Origin: Acidithiobacillus ferridurans
Lineage (GTDB): Bacteria; Pseudomonadota; Gammaproteobacteria; Acidithiobacillales; Acidithiobacillaceae
Direction of reading: 5' to 3'
Assembly (NCBI RefSeq): GCF_003966655.1
Contig: NZ_AP018795.1
Coordinates: 62,001 to 126,000 of the forward strand
Length of the DNA stretch: 64,000 nt
This document shows, one piece after another, positions 31,210 through 40,009 of this stretch. Each line of letters opens with the position of its first letter. Position 1 is the first letter of the stretch. Both the position numbers and the translations under genes were made by a program. The notes under the pieces were generated by a model. That model was not told where the DNA came from, ran no database searches, and saw only the letters and a list, made by a program, of their open reading frames with translations.

Positions 31210-31460
31210 ATCCGTCTTCGCCTTGCCGTCTTCGTGCACGCTCAAAAAACATGCGGAGCCTGTCGCGTCCGTATCGAAAGGTCAGCAGAAACCACCGCGG
31301 GCACCGACCGTGGCCCAGCGGCCTGCCTGGCGTCTTCTCCGCAGACGGGCCTCACCTTCCCATAAGGCAGACGGATCGCTACCCGCGGACCCGCTGCTGC
31401 GCTCGACGGCACCTACAGAACGCGGGTTGCCTCGCCCGTGTCGCGGGGCCTGCTTGCAGT
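31210..31460. other. Degenerate interval after nuo
   Basis: About 250 bases between the nuoN stop and a CFA-synthase fragment. Several frames are open in part because of high GC content, but none of the translations resembles a protein family that I know. It is probably eroded sequence at a rearrangement junction. Confidence 0.4.
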
Positions 31461-31679
31461 GACTTCATCGACAAGTATATCTTTCCCGATGGCGAAATCC
31501 CCCATCTGTGGCGGGTGATCCAAGATATGGCAGGACAGGATCTCGAAGTTCTAGATGTGGAAAATAATCTCCATCCCCATAGGGCGGGCGAGGCATTGAC
31601 TCCCCGGCACTGGGAACGCCGTTATCAGTATCAGAAGGACCGCTTCCGGCTGGCGGAACCGGATTGGTGTGATCTGTGA
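31461..31679 (+). pseudogene. Fragment of a CFA-synthase-like methyltransferase
   Basis: The frame reads SDFIDKYIFPDGEIPHL followed by VIQDMAGQDLEVLDVEN, the region just before the C-terminal third of cyclopropane-fatty-acid synthases (compare MGDFIEKYIFPGG in the intact cfa of this window). The SAM-binding half is missing, and after the DVEN motif the sequence stops resembling the family and ends HWERRYQYQKDRF...WCDL. The TGA at 31677-31679 overlaps the GTG start of the phosphatase, so the original operon order is partly preserved. Confidence 0.6.
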
Positions 31680-32281
31680 GTGATACTCTGCAGAGTATCA
31701 CCCTGGTGCGCCACGGAATGACCGAATGGGCAGCCGATGGTCGCCACACTTCCGTGACCGACATCGGGCTCACCCGCGAGGGTCGGGAGGAGGCTTTGGC
31801 GCTCTGGACCATCTTTCGCGATAACGGGCACCAATTTGACGGCATCTACACGAGCCCTCTGCGTCGCGCCCGCCATACGGCCATTCTGACAGGTTTCACT
31901 GACGCCGAGACGCAGAAAGAATTACACGAATGGCGTTATGGTCGCTATGAGGGTAAGACCACTCCTGAAATCCATCAAGAGGTACCAGACTGGACCATCT
32001 TTCGTTGTGGTGCTCCGGAGGGGGAAAGTCCGGAGGATATCCAGCAGCGCTGCTGCAGGTTGCTGGAAGGCTGGCAGGAACACGGGCATCACCGTGTGCT
32101 CTGTTTCTCCCACGGGCACATCCTGCGGGCTCTGGCCTGCTGCTGGCTGGAAGTCGATCTGGCCTTTGGCGATCATCTGCACCTCGATGCCGGCAGCATC
32201 TCCCAGCTGGGTCATGAGCATGACACGCCGGCCATCATCTTCTGGAACCTGCTTCCGGAACCCAATCTGCGTCCCCGGTAA
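31676..32281 (+). CDS. Histidine phosphatase family protein
   Basis: 201 residues. LVRHGMTEW near residue 11 is the phosphoglycerate-mutase-like RHG motif that is phosphorylated on His; SPLRRARHTA near 60 carries the second Arg, ELHEWRYGRYEG near 83 the acid, and CFSHGHILRA near 143 the second His. It probably removes phosphate from a sugar phosphate. The start is GTG, overlapping the preceding stop (GTGA). A 22-bp palindrome covers codons 2 to 9. It is separated from the downstream glucoamylase cassette by a transposase remnant. Confidence 0.88.
   Translation: MSDTLQSITLVRHGMTEWAADGRHTSVTDIGLTREGREEALALWTIFRDNGHQFDGIYTSPLRRARHTAILTGFTDAETQKELHEWRYGRYEGKTTPEIHQEVPDWTIFRCGAPEGESPEDIQQRCCRLLEGWQEHGHHRVLCFSHGHILRALACCWLEVDLAFGDHLHLDAGSISQLGHEHDTPAIIFWNLLPEPNLRPR
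31680..31701. repeat. Perfect 22-bp palindrome over the phosphatase start
   Basis: The left arm GTGATACTCTG (31680-31690) is followed without a spacer by its exact reverse complement CAGAGTATCAC (31691-31701). It begins two bases after the GTG start codon, so it could be a dimer-binding operator or an RNA hairpin covering the start region. The next flanking bases do not pair. Confidence 0.85.
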
Positions 32282-32669
32282 ATGGTCACCACGGCCGACG
32301 GGATAGCGGAAGTGAGCGCGGCCACAGTGATGGCGGACGATCTCTGTGGTACCCAGCGCAGCACCCTCGGCGACAACAAAAGCTGCGATTATCGTGACTT
32401 CGTCCAGGTGTTGCGGGAGAAGCACGTTACTCCCCATATGACGCGTAAGCGTCAGGGATCGGCCGTCGATGGACTTACGACGCGCCATCCTGGCTATGTC
32501 ATGAACATCAATGCTCGTCGCAGTATCAAGTCAATCTTTCGTTGTATGAAGACCGTGCGGGAAGCTATGAAAAACCCGTTACCGGGGCCTGTAGCGCGTC
32601 CATCTTCACTTCGGCGTGACGGCAACGGCCTACAACATCCTGCATATTTCTCGGCTGATGATGGCCTGA
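32282..32669 (+). pseudogene. IS5/IS1182-like transposase remnant, C-terminal, frameshifted
   Basis: The reading VTTADGIAEVSAATVMADDL, then DFVQVLREKHVTPH and GLTTRHPGYVMN, is the C-terminal third of a DDE transposase of the IS5/IS1182 kind. After MKTVRE the frame shifts, and HLHFGVTATAYNILHI resumes in another frame to a TGA at 32667-32669. The N-terminal two thirds are gone; the remnant abuts the phosphatase stop. The 32670-32847 stretch holds only the ribosome site AAGGAG of the next gene and a possible AT-rich promoter. Confidence 0.75.
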
Positions 32670-32847
32670 CAGGGATTGGCGTGCTTGACATTCGCGAATC
32701 GGTGAGAATCCTCGCCGAAACGGTACGAAGAGCCCCTGTTTCAGCATCCTGGAGCGGGGTTCTCGATTCTGGAACAGTAATAAAATGTTTTACAAAAATT
32801 TTTCAGCACGCTCTTAAACCCCGTGGTGTTGCCATAAGGAGAAAAAC

Positions 32848-35211
32848 ATGGTTCAAGTCAGCAAAGCGCCATCCGCCACTTGGCGCAACCCCGTCTGGTC
32901 AACCGCCCAGAAGTCCTGTGTGGGCACGGCTCTGGGCAATGGAAAACTCTGGTTCACCATCGGCAAGGGTATTGTCACCGAAGTATTTTACCCGCGCATC
33001 GACATTCCCCAGATCCGCGACCTCGGCTTTATCATCGCCGATGGTCAGGGATTCTGGCAGGAGTTGAAAACGCTGCCGGAACCACACCTGGAGTTGGATG
33101 ATCCCCATATTCCCCTGCCCGTCATTCGCCATCATCATGAGCGCTTTGATTTTACGCTGAAGATCTGCACCGATCCGGAGCGCGATGTACTGCTGCTCGA
33201 CTTCCGGCTGGCGGGTGATGCGGCGCTGCGGCCTTATCTGCTCTGCTCCGCCCGCCTCGGTGAAGACGCTGAAAACAATCGTGGCTGGGTGGGTGATTGG
33301 GAGGGTCGACCGGTGCTTTGGGCGGAACAGGGTCCATTTGGACTGGCCCTCGCTTGTCGCAACGTTGATGGCTACCCCGCGTTAGAACGCTGCTCGGTGG
33401 GCGAGGTTGGCAGCAGCGATCTTTGGCAGGACTTTCACCAGAACGGGCGGATGCAGTGGGATTATCAGGAGGCCGGTCCGGGTGAGGTTGCCCTCGCCAG
33501 TCGCCTGCCCCGGCAGGGCACGCTGGCCTTAGGTCTTGGCACCAGCAAAGAAGCCGCCGCCACCAACGCCTGGTCCTCCCTGGCTGAAGGCTTTCAGAGT
33601 TGCGCTACAAATTACCGTACCGGCTGGGATGCCTGGCACCAACGCCATCCGACCCCGCGCCACTTCGCCAGAAAGTTGCCCGCAGCGGCCAACGCCCTCT
33701 ATGTTCGCTCGGCCACTGTCCTCAAGGTGCATGAAGACCGCACCTTTCCCGGTGCCCTGGTCGCGAGCCTCTCGATACCCTGGGGCGAGGCCAGCGCCAG
33801 TCGTGGTGGTTATCACCTGGTCTGGTCACGGGATTTGGTAGAAAGCGCCGGGGCGTTGGTGGCCTTGGGCGCCATGACCGAGGCACGACAGGTACTCACT
33901 TACCTGATCAGCACCCAGCAAGCCGACGGTCACTGGTTGCAGAATCAATGGCTGGGCGGCAAACCCTTCTGGCAGGGTGTGCAACTGGATGAAACCGGAT
34001 TTCCCGTGCTCCTGGCCTCGCTGCTGCGCCAGTACAAGGCGTTAAACGATGTCGCCGTCACCGACATGATCACCCGTGCCCTGCACTTCATCGTCCACGA
34101 AGGACCCGTGACCGGGCAGGATCGCTGGGAAGAGGATGGCGGCGTCAATCCCTTCACCCTGGCGGTCGCCATTGCCGCGCTGGTCGAGGGCGCGGACTTC
34201 CTCGGCGGCAAAGCCAGCGACTGTGCCCTGATGCTGGCCGATTACTGGAATGCCCGACTGGAAGAGTGGACCTTCGTGCAGGGCACGGACCTTGCGGAAC
34301 GCTTCCAGGTGCCCGGCTACTATGTGCGTATTACCCCCGCGGACGTCCTGGTGCAGGATGGCGCCAAAAATGAGTGGGTGCTCATCAAAAATCGCGCCCA
34401 CGACCCCCACCTGCCCGCCTGCGAACAGGTGGCCAATGATTTCCTGCAACTGGTGCGCTACGGACTGCGCAGGGCCGATGACCCACATATCGTGGCGTCG
34501 GTTAAAGTCATGGACGGAGTGCTCAAGACCGACACCCCAAGCGGCCCGGTCTGGCACCGCTACAACGGGGATGGTTACGGCGAGCACGCCGATGGCAGCC
34601 CATTCGATGGCACTGGCATCGGCCGTGGATGGCCCTTGCTGGTAGGTGAACGGGGTCATTACGCCCTCGCCGCCGGGGAAGATGCCCTGCCCTACATCAA
34701 CGCCATGGTGGCCATGACCGGCAAGGGTGGCTTGCTCCCGGAGCAAGTCTGGGATGCGGCCGCCATACCCGAAAAGGGCTTGTTTCCCGGCCACCCCAGC
34801 GGCTCGGCCATGCCTCTGGTCTGGGCCCATGGCGAGTTCGTCAAACTCTGCCATAGCGCTGTGCAGGGTGCGCCGATAGATCGTCCGGCGAATACCTGGA
34901 AGCGCTATCAGGGTAAGGTTCCGAAGATTGGCTACCGGCTCTGGCGCCTGCGTCAGCGCCCGCGTCAACTGCTCGCCGGACAAGAGTTGCGGGTGTTATT
35001 GCAGGCGCCCTTCACCCTGCATTGGGGCATCAATGGCTGGCAGTCGGTACAGGACACCGACTCGGAAGACTGGGGCCTCGGCCATGTCGTCCTCCTACCG
35101 GTGCAGAAATTATCGGCCGGGGACAGCGTGCAGTTCACCATTCACTGGCGCACCAGCGGCGACTGGCAGGGTGAAGATTTTCATATCGATATCATTGGGG
35201 GTGCGGCATGA
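32848..35211 (+). CDS. Glucoamylase (glucan 1,4-alpha-glucosidase), GH15
   Basis: 787 residues of the large bacterial GH15 type: an N-terminal beta-sandwich domain (about 1-270, starting at GTALGNGKLWFTIGKG) followed by the (alpha/alpha)6 catalytic barrel. YHLVWSRDLVESAGALVALG near 325, DRWEEDGGVNPFTLA near 425 (general acid Glu) and LLPEQVWD near 628 (general base Glu) mark the active site. No signal peptide is seen. It would hydrolyse glycogen or starch to free glucose. AAGGAG lies seven bases before the ATG. It is the first gene of a four-gene cassette with a glucose dehydrogenase-like SDR, a GMC oxidoreductase and an MFS protein. Confidence 0.93.
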   Translation: MVQVSKAPSATWRNPVWSTAQKSCVGTALGNGKLWFTIGKGIVTEVFYPRIDIPQIRDLGFIIADGQGFWQELKTLPEPHLELDDPHIPLPVIRHHHERFDFTLKICTDPERDVLLLDFRLAGDAALRPYLLCSARLGEDAENNRGWVGDWEGRPVLWAEQGPFGLALACRNVDGYPALERCSVGEVGSSDLWQDFHQNGRMQWDYQEAGPGEVALASRLPRQGTLALGLGTSKEAAATNAWSSLAEGFQSCATNYRTGWDAWHQRHPTPRHFARKLPAAANALYVRSATVLKVHEDRTFPGALVASLSIPWGEASASRGGYHLVWSRDLVESAGALVALGAMTEARQVLTYLISTQQADGHWLQNQWLGGKPFWQGVQLDETGFPVLLASLLRQYKALNDVAVTDMITRALHFIVHEGPVTGQDRWEEDGGVNPFTLAVAIAALVEGADFLGGKASDCALMLADYWNARLEEWTFVQGTDLAERFQVPGYYVRITPADVLVQDGAKNEWVLIKNRAHDPHLPACEQVANDFLQLVRYGLRRADDPHIVASVKVMDGVLKTDTPSGPVWHRYNGDGYGEHADGSPFDGTGIGRGWPLLVGERGHYALAAGEDALPYINAMVAMTGKGGLLPEQVWDAAAIPEKGLFPGHPSGSAMPLVWAHGEFVKLCHSAVQGAPIDRPANTWKRYQGKVPKIGYRLWRLRQRPRQLLAGQELRVLLQAPFTLHWGINGWQSVQDTDSEDWGLGHVVLLPVQKLSAGDSVQFTIHWRTSGDWQGEDFHIDIIGGAA

Positions 35212-35993
35212 TCAATCTGGACTTACAGGGCCGGCGGGCGCTGGTCACCGGTGGGAGCGGTGGCCTCGGGCGGGCTATTGCCGAGACACTAGCAGCGGCC
35301 GGGGCACAAGTGGCAGTACATTACCGGAAAGGTCTGGACGAAGCCGAGGCAGTGGTCGCGGCCATTCAGAAACTGGGCGGCAGAGCACAGGCTTTCCAGG
35401 CAGATGTGTCTGATCCGGCGGCCGTGGAGAAACTGCTGCAGGAAATTGAATCCGCCTTCGGCGGCCTGGATATCCTCGTCAACAACGCCGGCATGGATGG
35501 TCCGCGCGCCAGCGTCGGCGAGGATGATCCGCAGGTATGGGAAAAGGTTCTCGCCGTCGATCTCATGGGTCCCTACTATTGCGCCCGTGCCGCCATTCCG
35601 CGCATGGAGAAGGCCAAACGCGGGGTGATCATCAATATCACCTCCGTGCATGAGTTTATTCCCTGGGAAGGCTACAGTGCCTATACCAGCGCCAAGGCAG
35701 GCTTGTCCATGTTCACCAAGACCCTCGCCCAGGAAACGGCGGATAAGGGCATCCGGGTGGTGGCTATCGCTCCCGGCGCCATCCAGACACCCATTAATCA
35801 GTCGGTCTGGGCTGACCCCCAATCCCTTAAAGACCTGGACGAGAAAATCTCCATGGGCCGTCTTGGCAGGCCCGAAGAGATTGGCAATGTGGTGGCCTTT
35901 CTCGCCAGTGATCTGGCCAGTTACATTACCGGCACCACCCTCGCGGTGGATGGCGGGATGCTGATTTACCCTGAATTCCGCCACGGCGGCTGA
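35208..35993 (+). CDS. SDR oxidoreductase, probably glucose 1-dehydrogenase
   Basis: 261 residues. The cofactor loop TGGSGGLGRAI, the NNAG motif, and the catalytic Ser and YxxxK (ITSVHEFIPW, then YSAYTSAKAG) are standard for the short-chain dehydrogenase family. SVHEFIPW and the end DGGMLIYPEF closely resemble Bacillus glucose 1-dehydrogenase, which oxidises glucose to gluconolactone with NAD(P)+. The start overlaps the glucoamylase stop (ATGA), so glucose released by that enzyme is the likely substrate. Activity on another sugar is possible. Confidence 0.88.
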   Translation: MINLDLQGRRALVTGGSGGLGRAIAETLAAAGAQVAVHYRKGLDEAEAVVAAIQKLGGRAQAFQADVSDPAAVEKLLQEIESAFGGLDILVNNAGMDGPRASVGEDDPQVWEKVLAVDLMGPYYCARAAIPRMEKAKRGVIINITSVHEFIPWEGYSAYTSAKAGLSMFTKTLAQETADKGIRVVAIAPGAIQTPINQSVWADPQSLKDLDEKISMGRLGRPEEIGNVVAFLASDLASYITGTTLAVDGGMLIYPEFRHGG

Positions 35994-35995
35994 AC

Positions 35996-37513
35996 ATGGA
36001 CGCCGATGTCATTATCATCGGCAGCGGCGCTGGCGGCGGCACCATCGCCCGCGCTCTGGCCGAAGCAGGCCTGAACATCCTCATCCTGGAGCGCGGCGAC
36101 TACCTGCCCCGTGAATGGGGCAACTGGGACGCCAGGACGGTCTTTGCCGAACATCGCTATCACACCGATGAGCAATGGCGCGATCAGGACGGCAAGCCTT
36201 TCTCACCGGTGGCCGGCTATCATGTGGGCGGTAATACCAAGTTCTATGGCGCTGCGGTACTGCGCCGCCGGGAAAAAGATTTTCACCCGCGCCAGCACCG
36301 CGATGGAGTGACGCCTGCCTGGCCCATCAGCTATGCCGATCTCGCGCCCTTTTACGATCAGGCCGAGGGCTGGTATTTCACCCACGGCACCGCCGGGTCT
36401 GATCCCACGGAGCCGCCACGCAATCCCTACCCTTATCCGCCCTTCCCGCACGAAGAAGACGTAGCTCTGGTCGATAAGGCCCTGCGCGAAATGGGCCTGC
36501 ATCCCTTTCCCCTGCCGTTGGCCCTCCACCGTCTGGAAGACGACCCCCAGCATAGTCCCTGCGTGCGCTGCCCTACCTGTGACGGCTTCCCTTGCATGCT
36601 CCATGCCAAAGGTGATGCGGAGGTCTGCGGGATCGCCCCGGCGCTGCGACACAGCGGGGTACGCCTGCTTACCGGACAGCGCGTCCGTCGCTTACAGTCC
36701 AGCAGCGACGGCTGCCGCGTGGAAAGTGTGGAAACCGATCAGGGTCGCTTCAGTGCCCACCTGGTGGTTCTCGCCGCTGGCGCCGTCAACAGTGCCGCCA
36801 TCCTCCTCGCCTCTGCCAACAAACAGCATCCCCAAGGCCTTGCTAACCGCAGTGATCAGGTGGGGCGCAACTACATGTGTCATCTCAACAGCGCCTGCAT
36901 GGCCATCAAGCCAGGCCGCGAGAACCGCACCATCTTCCAGAAAACACTGGCCATCAATGACTTTTACAATGATTCTGGTGACGCCGACTATCCCTATCCC
37001 CTTGGTCATATTCAGAGTCTCGGCAAGATTACCCCGGCGCTGCTGCATGCCCAACAACCCCTGCTGCCCATCCCAGCCAGTGCCTGGACCGCCAGCCATT
37101 CAGTGGACTGGTGGCTGACCACCGAAGACCTCCCCGATCCCGACAACCGCGTCACCCTCGACCCTGACGGCGACATCCGTTTGTACTGGAACCCCAAAAA
37201 TCGTGAGAGCCACCAACGGCTCTGCAGGAAATGGCGGCAGATACTGCATCAGGTCGGCTTTTTTGCGGTGTTTTTTCAGCCCATGGATATTTCTGCCACC
37301 GCGCATCAAGTGGGCACCTGCCGCTTTGGTAAAGATCCGACCACCAGCGTCCTCGACCCTTTCTGTAAGGCGCATGACCTGGATAACCTCTATGTGGTGG
37401 ACGCCAGCTTCATGCCCTCCATCAGCGCAGTGAATCCCTCTTTGACCATCATCGCCAACGCCCTGCGGGTGGGGGCGCAGATCAGCGCCCGCTTTGCTAC
37501 GGGAATGCCATGA
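35996..37513 (+). CDS. GMC-family FAD-dependent oxidoreductase
   Basis: 505 residues. The FAD fold begins IIIGSGAGGGTIARALAEAG, the GMC signature GGNTKFYGAAVLR is near residue 78, and the C-terminal active-site parts are HQVGTCRFG (catalytic His near 438) and NPSLTIIANALRVG (Asn near 480). A Cys-rich segment CVRCPTCDGFPC near 185 is notable; it also occurs in some bacterial sugar and alcohol dehydrogenases of this family. Substrate is probably a sugar or sugar acid given the neighbours. It begins two bases after the SDR stop and overlaps the MFS start. Confidence 0.88.
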   Translation: MDADVIIIGSGAGGGTIARALAEAGLNILILERGDYLPREWGNWDARTVFAEHRYHTDEQWRDQDGKPFSPVAGYHVGGNTKFYGAAVLRRREKDFHPRQHRDGVTPAWPISYADLAPFYDQAEGWYFTHGTAGSDPTEPPRNPYPYPPFPHEEDVALVDKALREMGLHPFPLPLALHRLEDDPQHSPCVRCPTCDGFPCMLHAKGDAEVCGIAPALRHSGVRLLTGQRVRRLQSSSDGCRVESVETDQGRFSAHLVVLAAGAVNSAAILLASANKQHPQGLANRSDQVGRNYMCHLNSACMAIKPGRENRTIFQKTLAINDFYNDSGDADYPYPLGHIQSLGKITPALLHAQQPLLPIPASAWTASHSVDWWLTTEDLPDPDNRVTLDPDGDIRLYWNPKNRESHQRLCRKWRQILHQVGFFAVFFQPMDISATAHQVGTCRFGKDPTTSVLDPFCKAHDLDNLYVVDASFMPSISAVNPSLTIIANALRVGAQISARFATGMP

Positions 37514-38655
37514 AACGCGGCACCACGGCGGTTTATGGCGCCGGTTTCCTGCAGGGGGCGGCCTTTGTCCTTATTCCTGCCCTCGGCACCACCCTGCGCA
37601 GTGCCCCCTATGACATGAGCAACACCACCTATGGCCTCCTCTATTTTCCGGAGATCATCGGCGCCATTTTGGCCGCATTAACGGCGGGCAGTGTGCACGG
37701 ACGACTGGGGAGCGCGGGGTTGTTCCGGCTGGGGGTGCTCTGTAATGCTATCGCCATGGGCTTGCTGGTTACCGCCTCCTTCACCCACGGTTTTACCATT
37801 ATCGTACTGCTCCTCGCTGAAACCTTTCTGCTCGGCATCGGCTTCGGGCTGACCAATGCCGCTATCAACCGTGCTGCCTCCCTGCTCTTCGCCGGAGCGG
37901 CGGCGGCGGCCGTCACCATCCTCAATGCCGTCATCGGTGGCGCCACCGCCATCTCGCCAATAATTCTCGCCGGCTTCCAGACCGTTTTGACCTGGGATAC
38001 CTGGCCTGCTGTGCTGCTCACTCTTTGGCTGGGGCTGATGTTATTACCCCAAGCCGGGGATTCCGAAAGTAATGAACAGGGGGGGGTGGGGGCGTGGCGA
38101 CGGTCGATGCTCCCCTTCGCCGTGGGGGTAATGATCTACGCCATCTGCGAAGGCAGTTTTGGTAGTTGGGCGAATGTGCTGGTCAGCGTTGACCGCCACC
38201 TGCCCGCGGCTACAGGTGCGCTCGCCCTGTCGGTGTTCTGGGGTGGGATGACCATCGCCCGCTTTGGCCTCGGCGCCATTCCGGATCATCTGATCCATCG
38301 TCGCATTGCTTATCTGCTGGCACCGCTGGGGATGGCCGCCTGTTTCTTCATCATCCCCCAGCTGCAGGCGGCGGCGGGGCTGCTCGTCGCTTTCACGGCT
38401 GCCGGAGTCGCCTGCGGAATCTACTATCCCTACAGCATGGCCTACGGCATTGCCGCGCACCCGCAAGAAGGCACGCAAATGGCCGGCTTACTGGTCGGCG
38501 CCCTCATGGTTGGCGAAGGCATTGGTTCTTTCGGTCTCGGCCCACTGCAACAATTGATTTCGCTGGGTAATATCTATACTTGGTCAGCGCTCTGGGCCTT
38601 GCCCCTGCTCTGGCTGGCCTGGTGGAATAGCAGAGCACCCAAAAAAACGGCTTGA
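37510..38655 (+). CDS. MFS transporter
   Basis: 381 residues, about twelve membrane helices, major facilitator type. The segment after helix 2 (GSVHGRLGSAGLFRLG) resembles the loop 2-3 signature in relaxed form. The ATG overlaps the GMC oxidoreductase stop, so it is the last gene of the glucose-oxidation cassette; import of a sugar or export of an oxidised product such as gluconate is inferred from context only. Right after the stop, the sequence turns into an H+-ATPase fragment, so the 3' side is a rearrangement point. Confidence 0.85.
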   Translation: MKRGTTAVYGAGFLQGAAFVLIPALGTTLRSAPYDMSNTTYGLLYFPEIIGAILAALTAGSVHGRLGSAGLFRLGVLCNAIAMGLLVTASFTHGFTIIVLLLAETFLLGIGFGLTNAAINRAASLLFAGAAAAAVTILNAVIGGATAISPIILAGFQTVLTWDTWPAVLLTLWLGLMLLPQAGDSESNEQGGVGAWRRSMLPFAVGVMIYAICEGSFGSWANVLVSVDRHLPAATGALALSVFWGGMTIARFGLGAIPDHLIHRRIAYLLAPLGMAACFFIIPQLQAAAGLLVAFTAAGVACGIYYPYSMAYGIAAHPQEGTQMAGLLVGALMVGEGIGSFGLGPLQQLISLGNIYTWSALWALPLLWLAWWNSRAPKKTA

Positions 38656-38656
38656 T

Positions 38657-39037
38657 GCGCTTGGCAAAGATTATTTCCAGATGGACATCGCGCATCTGCA
38701 AACGCTGATTTTTCTCAAACTGGCAATCGCCGGGCATTTGACTTTGTTCATTGCGCGGACGCACAACTCTTTTTTGAGGAAACCCTATCCCTCAACGACA
38801 CTCCTTTGGTCTGCCATTTTGACCAAGGCTGCGGCGACATTTTTCGTGGTTTACCCCATGGGTCTGGTGCCCTCTATCACCTGGGGGGAGGCTGGTGCGG
38901 TATGGATCTATTGCATTCTTTGGATATTCATTGAGGATTGGGCCAAGGTCAGGGTCTATAAGCACTTGGAGATCAATACGCCGAGGCATCAGGATTTTAT
39001 AGCGCTGACTCAAAAGAATCTCGGGCCAACGGTGTAG
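38657..39037 (+). pseudogene. C-terminal fragment of an H+-translocating P-type ATPase
   Basis: In the frame of the ATG at 38681 (and upstream of it to the MFS stop) the reading ALGKDYFQMDIAHLQTLIF and LAIAGHLTLFIARTHN matches the last membrane helices of type IIIA H+-ATPases; the intact pump in this window has [16 protein letters not shown] at the same place. Everything before the last few helices, including the phosphorylation site, is missing. It could still be translated as a 118-residue membrane protein but is most likely a relic. The 3' end overlaps the convergent LysR gene by 41 bases. Confidence 0.75.
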
Positions 39038-39920
39038 ACGAGCCCATAAGGTCCAAAAAAACCGACAAGGTACGTGAACGTCTTGCCGGATTGGGAATAG
39101 CTATATAACTCTGCCATATCAACTGCGAGGATGTGATAGGCTGAGAGATCAGGTCCCAATCTGGTCTCTGCTCAAACACGGTGCGCGTCATAAAACCTAT
39201 CCCCAAACCCGCCTTCACCATAGCGCCCACGGACTCCACATCGGCTACTTCAATGAAATGCGCAGGCAGGATATCCTTTTTTCTGAATGCCTTCTCCAGT
39301 ATCCTCCGGACTCCGGAAGAAGGTTCACGCCAGACGACAGGAAAAGGTTGCACGTCTTTCAGGCTCAGCGCCGATGCCGATGCCAGTGGATGCGTCTTGG
39401 GCATGACCGCGATGATTTCGCCTGTCAGCCATGGTTGTATTTCATAACTGTCCGGTAGATGAGGTATATCCATCTCTCCTTCAAAAAAGAAGACGTCCAG
39501 TTCGGAAAGGTTGATATTTTCCCAATAAGCCACTCCGCTTTTTATAAAGAGATTAACCCCTGGATTTTTCTTCTGAAAGCTTTGCAAATATTGTGGTAGT
39601 AAATAATTGGCGATAAGACTGGTAGAAGCGATGCGGAGTTCTCCCACTTGCAAGGATTTTTGGCGCATCAGCAGGTTCTCAATGTCTTGCAATTTCGCGC
39701 GTAATTGCCGGATATCGGGAATAAGTGCCTGCCCTGCCGGAGTCAACTGAATACCACCTCCCTCACGGACATATAAAGGCTCACCGATTTCCCGTGTCAG
39801 TTTATGCAGGCGTTCCGAGATGGCCGGTTGTCCCCGTCCCAGGCGTAGCGCGGCTTCGCTGACACTGCCGGTTTCTGCAACCGTGAGGAGGGTGAGCAAC
39901 TGCTCGGCATCTATCGTCAT
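38997..39920 (-). CDS. LysR-family transcriptional regulator
   Basis: 307 residues. The N-terminal winged helix-turn-helix (AEQLLTLLTVAETGSVSEAA and RLGRGQPAISERLHKL) is followed by a LysR effector-binding domain (about 90-300). The ATG at 39920 is chosen because GGAG lies six bases upstream; a start at 39944 would be longer with no ribosome site. The gene is divergent from the ClC gene at 40010 with 89 bases between, the usual arrangement for a LysR regulator and its target. The effector is unknown. Confidence 0.92.
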   Translation of the reverse strand: MTIDAEQLLTLLTVAETGSVSEAALRLGRGQPAISERLHKLTREIGEPLYVREGGGIQLTPAGQALIPDIRQLRAKLQDIENLLMRQKSLQVGELRIASTSLIANYLLPQYLQSFQKKNPGVNLFIKSGVAYWENINLSELDVFFFEGEMDIPHLPDSYEIQPWLTGEIIAVMPKTHPLASASALSLKDVQPFPVVWREPSSGVRRILEKAFRKKDILPAHFIEVADVESVGAMVKAGLGIGFMTRTVFEQRPDWDLISQPITSSQLIWQSYIAIPNPARRSRTLSVFLDLMGSSTPLARDSFESAL

Positions 39921-40009
39921 CGGGTTCTCCGATATTGTTTTCAATTAAGTCGATTTGATTAGGCAGCAAGAATAGCATATTTTTAAAAGTGAGTCCCCGG
40001 AGTGTACTG
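39921..40009. promoter_or_regulatory. Divergent control region between lysR-type gene and ClC gene
   Basis: 89 bases between two divergent start codons. The stretch around 39945-39985 is AT-rich and contains several T-N11-A spacings as expected of LysR sites, but no clear palindrome. It must hold both promoters. GGAG before 40010 and GGAG on the minus strand before 39920 are the two ribosome sites. Confidence 0.5.
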
